From the NCBI GenBank assembly GCA_008711295.1, contig VUYV01000402.1, positions 399,351 to 463,350 of the forward strand: a stretch of DNA of 64,000 nt, in the 5' to 3' direction. Position 1 is the first letter of the stretch; every line of letters begins with the position of its first letter. The DNA is from Anarhynchus alexandrinus. Lineage: Eukaryota; Chordata; Aves; Charadriiformes; Charadriidae. This document shows, piece by piece, positions 58,733 to 64,000 of the stretch. The notes beneath the pieces were generated by a model, which made no database searches, had not been told where the DNA came from, and saw only the letters and a program-made list of their open reading frames with translations. A program made the translations under genes and the position numbers.

Positions 58733-61700
58733 CCTGTGGTGGTGGCATCCGTTCATCGCTCAAGGGGTGCCAAAGGACAGGACAGGGACCAGCTGCTCTG
58801 CGGAGCTTCTCGCTCTCCCAGGACACACTGAACGCTGCCATTCAGTGGCGGGGCAGGATGGAAACCTCTTTTTGAGATTTCCTGCTGTTAAAAACATGAA
58901 AATGACCTCCCTTTGACAACTGTTTTGTTGGGAATAAGGCTGAGCTGAAAGAACAGGATTTTAATGCCTGAGCTCACTTTTTTTTGTGAACTAAAAAGTG
59001 AAAAACAAACCAACCAAAGGAGCCCTCGTCAGTGCTCCTCTTCAGCCCGTGCACGGCTCTGAGAGGAACCTCCGGCGGTTCCAGCCCCCTCATCCTCTGC
59101 TGTCACTGGGCGAATATCCAGAGGGGCGATGAGCTCTCCAGATCCCACCATTTCAATAACTGCATTCTGCGCGCGGCAGGAGCCTCTCTGCCGTCTCCGA
59201 AACGCTGCAGACAGAATGAGGTCAGAGGAAGTTTTTTGCAGTACGCAGGAGTTCTGGGAGCACAATTGGAGATGTGGCCACGCTCAGCTGTAGATTTTTT
59301 TTTTCCCCCCCATTTAAATATGTAACATTACAATTTTTTATATTTTTCATCTTGCAAAATACAAGTTTCCAAATGAAAAAAGCTGCTTAATTCAATGGCA
59401 CGTTTACTTTTGGTGGTGTGTTGTCGGGTGTGGGACACGGATGTTCCGTACGTCTGTTGAGACATTTGCAAAAGGGGAAATTTTAATGCGACCTTTGCCT
59501 ATATTTGTTACCTGTGATACAACAGAACACAGTATTTCTCTGATCCTGACAGCCAACGAGCCTTCCTAAACCAAGGGAGGTGATTATGTCTGTTCGGTAG
59601 GACTGGGCCAAGCCCATTAGATGTTCTTGCTGTTAGCTAATGTGCATTACATTACTGGAGGAATAGATATTTTTTCCTCCTGTTGTGCTCAACGTGCGCT
59701 TTTCTACTTTCAGTAATTCTGTTCCCAAAGACAACCTGTCCCCAATTAGGTTAATGACGTATATATTTCCCTTTCCATACCCTTCTACATCGTTAGTTTT
59801 CACAGCAGCCATGGTCAGTCTGGAGGTTATTTTGCATCTTTTTCATTGCAGATCCGTGTTAGAATTCAAATGCGCTGTGTTTCGGTCTTCTGAATGTATA
59901 TACCGTGTGCAAAGATGGATGGATCGGCCTCTGCTTTTCCCGAAAAGGCTTGCGTACGTCCCTGTCGCCATTGTGGGTCCTATAGACGTGTAAGAGTGAC
60001 AATCATCTCAGCCGCTCGGTTCTCCACAGCGGAGCCTTCTCCTCCCTGCAGGAGGCTCCCTGCATAGGTTGGGGGGGCAAATAAGCTCTTCTGGAGCGTG
60101 ATGGCCCCGGTTTAGCTGTCCCCTGTGAGGTGAGGAGGGTCGAGCGGTGCCTGGCTGCTGGCGGTGAGGGCGGCGCAGACAGCCAGCTTGTGTTGAGAAG
60201 CCTCCGGTGGTGCGTGCTCAGGGGGGCAAACGTTTCTCCCTTGGCCTGAGAAGGGTCTCTAAGGTGGAAGTCCTTTTCGACAGCCTGGCCGGAAAAAGCG
60301 GTCGCCGTAGTTGCTACCCATAATACAACAAAATGCTGCATTCTTTTCTTCTGATTTCTAAGGAGCCCGGAGACTATGACATTGCATTTGGTCAGGTGAA
60401 ACGTGTTCGTACAGCCTAACAAGAAAATTATTTGCAACTTAAGAACTGAAGATGAAAGGGGTCTGATGTCACCTGCCGAGACAATCCTCAAAAATCTTCT
60501 TTTTCCCTGTCTGAGAGGTTTTATTTCCACTAACTCTAACTGGGATTTTTGTTCGGTCTTCTGCTCCTAGAGTCACTGTTCTGTGCTCTGCTTGGTCCCT
60601 CATGCTCCTGCCTTTGTTTCTGTTTGTCCTTGCTCAGCTTTGCTGTCTCCGGTGCCACCGATTACCCCGGGCCCTGTCCCTCTCTGCGAGTGTGTGCGCG
60701 ACGGGCAGTTGTCAGCTTTTCCATCACACCTCCACACACTGCCCTCTGCCATCAGCTCTGCGTCGCTGTGTTTCGCAGCGGTGTCATTGATGCTGTCCCT
60801 TGGTTTTGAAGTTCCGTGTCCCAGAGTGATTTTTATTTGCTTGGCTAGCTTCATTTATCTTCTGACAGTTTCCAATGTGCTTCGTTTCTCCGTTGTTCCC
60901 GTGGCCACATTCATCTCTCTGACATTTCCTTCTCGCTGCCCAGTCACCAGTTCCACCTGGAGGTGACGGACGCTGCCGCTACTGTCCGCTCTGCCATTTT
61001 TCTTTGACGCAGGTGGAGCACATTCGTTTTCTTATGTTCTCCTTCTTAGACCTGTGTGACCTCTAGAGATCCTGGATCCATTTGAGCCACAGTTTCAGCC
61101 ACAGAAAGGTTTTGGGGAAGAGTTTGGCGGCATGAGCCCGGGTGGGTGGTGGCAGCTGGCCCTGTCTGGGTTGCTGATGGAGATGTAGCCGGGTCCTCGG
61201 GCACGTTTGCACCATAACACCTCCTATATGTGTACATCATACCAAAATGGACTTTCCTTCCGGGGAAGGGATGAAAGTATCTCTTTGTCTCGAGACAAGG
61301 GAGATCCCAGCTCATGTGTAACCTCGCTCCCTGAGGATGCGACAACACTTGACAACAAGATGAAAGAAAAGGGGACAGCACGGAGGAAGGAAGGGTGAGG
61401 AGAAGGGTCAGATCGTGGATCAGCCCAACAATTCCAAACAAAACCTCTGTGTTTCAGTGCTCATTTAAACTGATATTTAGGTGCCTATAGGCATTTAATT
61501 TTAACCCGTGGTTTAAAATCCTCCGGGTGCAATTGGGTGTCTGTGGGATGTGGGTTATGAGGAAGATGCATTAGGTGAGAGCGTGGAGAGTTTTTTTGGG
61601 GGGAAATGGTCAGAAGGCATCAGCAAGGGGAATAGTTGGGATGTTCGTGCACTGCTCTGCAGCGGCTGTAAGGCTGTAAGGATCAAGAGGAGAACATCTG

Positions 61701-61828
61701 AATAAAACAGAAGAGGAATCTTGGGTTTGGGACGCGGATGTTTCTCTCTTGCTACTGGCATGAGGACACCCTGGACAGTGGGCAGGTCCCGCTCTGCAGA
61801 CTCGTCCTGCAGCCACACGCGCCTGCCG

Positions 61829-62256
61829 GGCTGGAGCACGTCTGCTGTGAGGACAGGTTGAGAGAGTTGGGAGCTTCAGCCTGGAGAAAAGAAGGCTCCG
61901 GGGAGACCTTCGAGCCCCTTCCAATGCCTAAAGGGGCTCCAGGAGAGCTGAGGAGGGATTTTTTACAAGGGCATGGAGTGACAGGACGAGGGGGAATGGC
62001 TTCAAACTGGAAGAGGGGAGATTTAGATTAAATATTAGGCAAAAATTGTTGGCTGTGCGGGCGGTGAGCCCCTGGCGCAGGTTGCCCCGAGAAGCTGTGT
62101 CTGCCCCATCCCTGGAGGTGTTCAAGGCCAGGTTGGACGGGGCTTGGAGCAACCTGGGCTGGTGGGAGGTGTCCCTGCCCAGGGCAGGGGGTGGGACTAG
62201 ATGGTCTTCAAGGTCCCTTCCCACCAAAACCATTCTGTGATTCTATGATTCTATGA
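61829..62256 (+). mobile_element. CR1 LINE, 5'-truncated, 3' end intact
   Basis: It runs from GGCTGGAGCACGTCTGCTGT to CATTCTGTGATTCTATGATT plus one more CTATGA unit, giving one of the longest octamer tails in the window. Confidence 0.93.
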
Positions 62257-62849
62257 ATGCAGGGTGGGAATGGGAGACATGGGACTGTGGGCAGGATAGC
62301 TGAGCTTCATCCTGATGCTGCTTTGATGCTACCATCTAACCTATTTCTGCTGGGAAAGCTTTGCTCTGCCTTTTCACCACTTCTCACATCAGCTACTTCC
62401 ACCGTTTCTGTAGTTTTTTCCTTTCTCCAGTAGCGCGGCTTCAGTTTATCCTGCAGCTGCCGCTGATGTAATATTTCTCATTCATTCCAGTTCTTCCTCC
62501 CTCCGGTTCAGGGTGGGTTTTCCAATAACTTGATTGCGCTCTACCTGCTGTCACAGGGCCGTTGGGTCCAAGAGAGCAGCGGGGTGAGAGCGCCGTGCCG
62601 GCAGGGAAGGGGACGGGGAGCGGGACGGTCCGTCCGCAGCGCCCTGCGGGCAGAGCGGGTCTGGAGTGCTGCACTCGTGAGAATTTGGGTTTGTTCTCTG
62701 TCACCTTTCTCATCACTTTCAAACACTTTGTTTCTTCTGCAGTTCTTTTTTACTCCATTTTGCCTGCACTTTTTTTGGTTCCCCCCCCTCCAGCTACCTG
62801 ATTTGTGTCTGCTCTGCCATCTGTCAGCCTGGTTCCCCGCAACGTTAAT

Positions 62850-63382
62850 AGAACAGAGTCACAGAAATCACGGACCGGTTGAGGTTGGAAGGGACCTCTC
62901 GAGATCGTCTGGTCCATTCCCCTCCTCAAGGAGGGCCAACCAGGTGCCCGGTTGGGTTTTGAATATCTCCACAGACACGGACTCTGCAGCCTCTCTGGGC
63001 AACCCGTGCCAGTGTTTGACCACCCTCGTCGTGAAAAAGTGAGGGTTTTGTACTCAGATGGAATTTCTTATTTTGTGCCCATGGCCCCCGGTCCCGGCAC
63101 TGGGCACCACCGGCAGAGCCGGGCTCCCTCCTCTCCATCCCCCCCGCAGGGGTCCGTCCGCACGGACTGGAGCCCCCGACCTGCTCTGCTCCAGGCGGAG
63201 CAGTCCCGGCGCCCTCAGCCTCTCCCCACCGCAGAGCTGCTCCGGTCCCTCAGCGTCCCGGTGGCCCCTCGCTGGGCTCTCCCCAGTCTGTCCATGTCCC
63301 TCCTGCACCGGGGAGCCCAGCGCTGGACCTGCCACCCCCGGGGTGGCCTCGCAGAGGGAAGGGTCCCTCCCTCCCCCTCCAG
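62850..63382 (-). mobile_element. CR1 LINE, older subfamily, minus strand
   Basis: It opens with AGAACAGAGTCACAGAAATC and includes GGTTGGAAGGGACCTCTCGA, CTCCACAGACACGGACTCTG and GTGTTTGACCACCCTCGTCG. From about 63100 it continues into ORF2 in reverse (minus-strand [15 protein letters not shown]). It is of the CR1 type with GAGATCGTCTGGTCC. Confidence 0.85.
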
Positions 63383-64000
63383 GTGACACTCTGATGCTGA
63401 TACTTTCATTTTTGTTCAAGTCGTCTGTTTTTACACTTCCACATGTTCTTCCACACGTTCGGTATAAGTTTCCTGATTAAGAATTTGATTTGTTGTAAAG
63501 TAACTTAACAGCAGCACGCGTAATCCAACCGCTTTTATCACTGCTGTCCTTCTGCAGCCACTTGGGTGGCTCTCCATCCCCCCTGCCCTGAACCTCTTTA
63601 AATTCAAGCGGTACAAGATCACGTTTTTTCCCCGCTTCAGCCATGACCACCGGCACGCTGCTGCTGCCGGACCGCGCGGCATTGCCCCGTATAATTACCC
63701 TGCGCGGGTTCCAGCTCGGACGTGCGCCCCGTCGCCTGCGCTGCACGCGATGGTCGGAGGTGGGCGGCTGAACAACCCAAAAGGTGGTTTGGAGCGTGGG
63801 AGGGCAGCGGTGGCCTCCCCGTGACTCCGCGTCCCTGAGCCGGACCCCACCGCTGCCGCAACGGAGCGCCGCTTTGGTTCAGAAATTACTGCGCTAAATT
63901 TCATAGAGGATGGCGGTAATTATCCTTTTTTGACCTTAACATCTATTTAAATCGATCGTGGGGGAAAGTAACGCGACAGAAAACAGAGATCCCTCCAGAT

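Larger units (their letters stand above)
49905..64000 (+). other. DTNB: DTNB intron downstream of exon C (5' part)
   Basis: This intron starts with GTACGC at 49905, and its acceptor is outside the window. It contains seven CR1 fragments, a roughly 400 bp homopyrimidine tract (52471-52877) and a possible retroelement fossil (about 53880-55130). Stretches without anything identifiable are 49905-50740, 51395-52470, 52880-53880, 55400-57115, 57670-58360, 58735-61825, 62260-62850 and 63385-64000. The last of these becomes CpG-rich after about 63640. The expected next exon, encoding the start of the C-terminal helical region, was looked for and not seen. Confidence 0.8.

Noticed and set aside
1..64000. 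CRISPR arrays, tRNA or rRNA genes, complete retroviral proviruses
   Set aside because: No regularly spaced palindromic repeats, no tRNA-like cloverleaf or rRNA motifs, and no LTR pairs were seen when reading through; a covariance-model search would be needed to exclude small RNAs.

Overview
This window is bird nuclear DNA from the inside of one large gene. Two observations point to a bird. About 27 truncated copies of the avian-type CR1 LINE are scattered through it, many keeping the characteristic 3' end with tandem ATTCTRTG-like octamers. The only convincing protein-coding sequence is three short, well-spliced exons that encode beta-dystrobrevin (DTNB). The species cannot be fixed from the sequence alone.

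DTNB lies on the + strand. Exon A (8543-8709) encodes the ZZ zinc finger. Exon B (18871-18995) and exon C (49827-49904) encode the linker that follows it. Splice phases join without error (1 | 0-0 | 2-2), and the conceptual peptide runs from the ZZ finger through the [21 protein letters not shown] and PTPTKR motifs. The EF-hand-like exons must lie upstream of the window. The C-terminal helix and coiled-coil exons must lie downstream; I looked for the next expected exon after 49904 and did not find it. The rest, over 99% of the window, is intron.

Layout: 1-8542, end of the preceding intron, with a long degraded CR1-like LINE at about 5980-7600 that carries a younger CR1 inside it. 8710-18870, about 10.2 kb intron. 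18996-49826, about 30.8 kb intron, with several CpG-rich patches, two very old CR1 fragments and an assembly-duplicated 2 kb block around a 195-base gap. 49905-64000, start of the next intron, with a roughly 400 bp pyrimidine tract, a possible fossil reverse-transcriptase fragment near 54.9 kb and more CR1 copies.

The assembly has visible defects. The block at 32751-34690 is repeated at 34886-36932 across the N gap, with about 0.5% mismatch, which fits two uncollapsed haplotypes. A second block (4441-4798) is repeated at 4890-5247. Nine isolated single n characters mark joins, six of them inside or at the edge of CR1 copies. No RNA gene, CRISPR array, second protein-coding gene or novel biological system could be supported. 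The most interesting leads are the strong intronic CpG island at 32.2-32.9 kb (possible internal promoter), the ancient LINE layer and the RT-like fossil.
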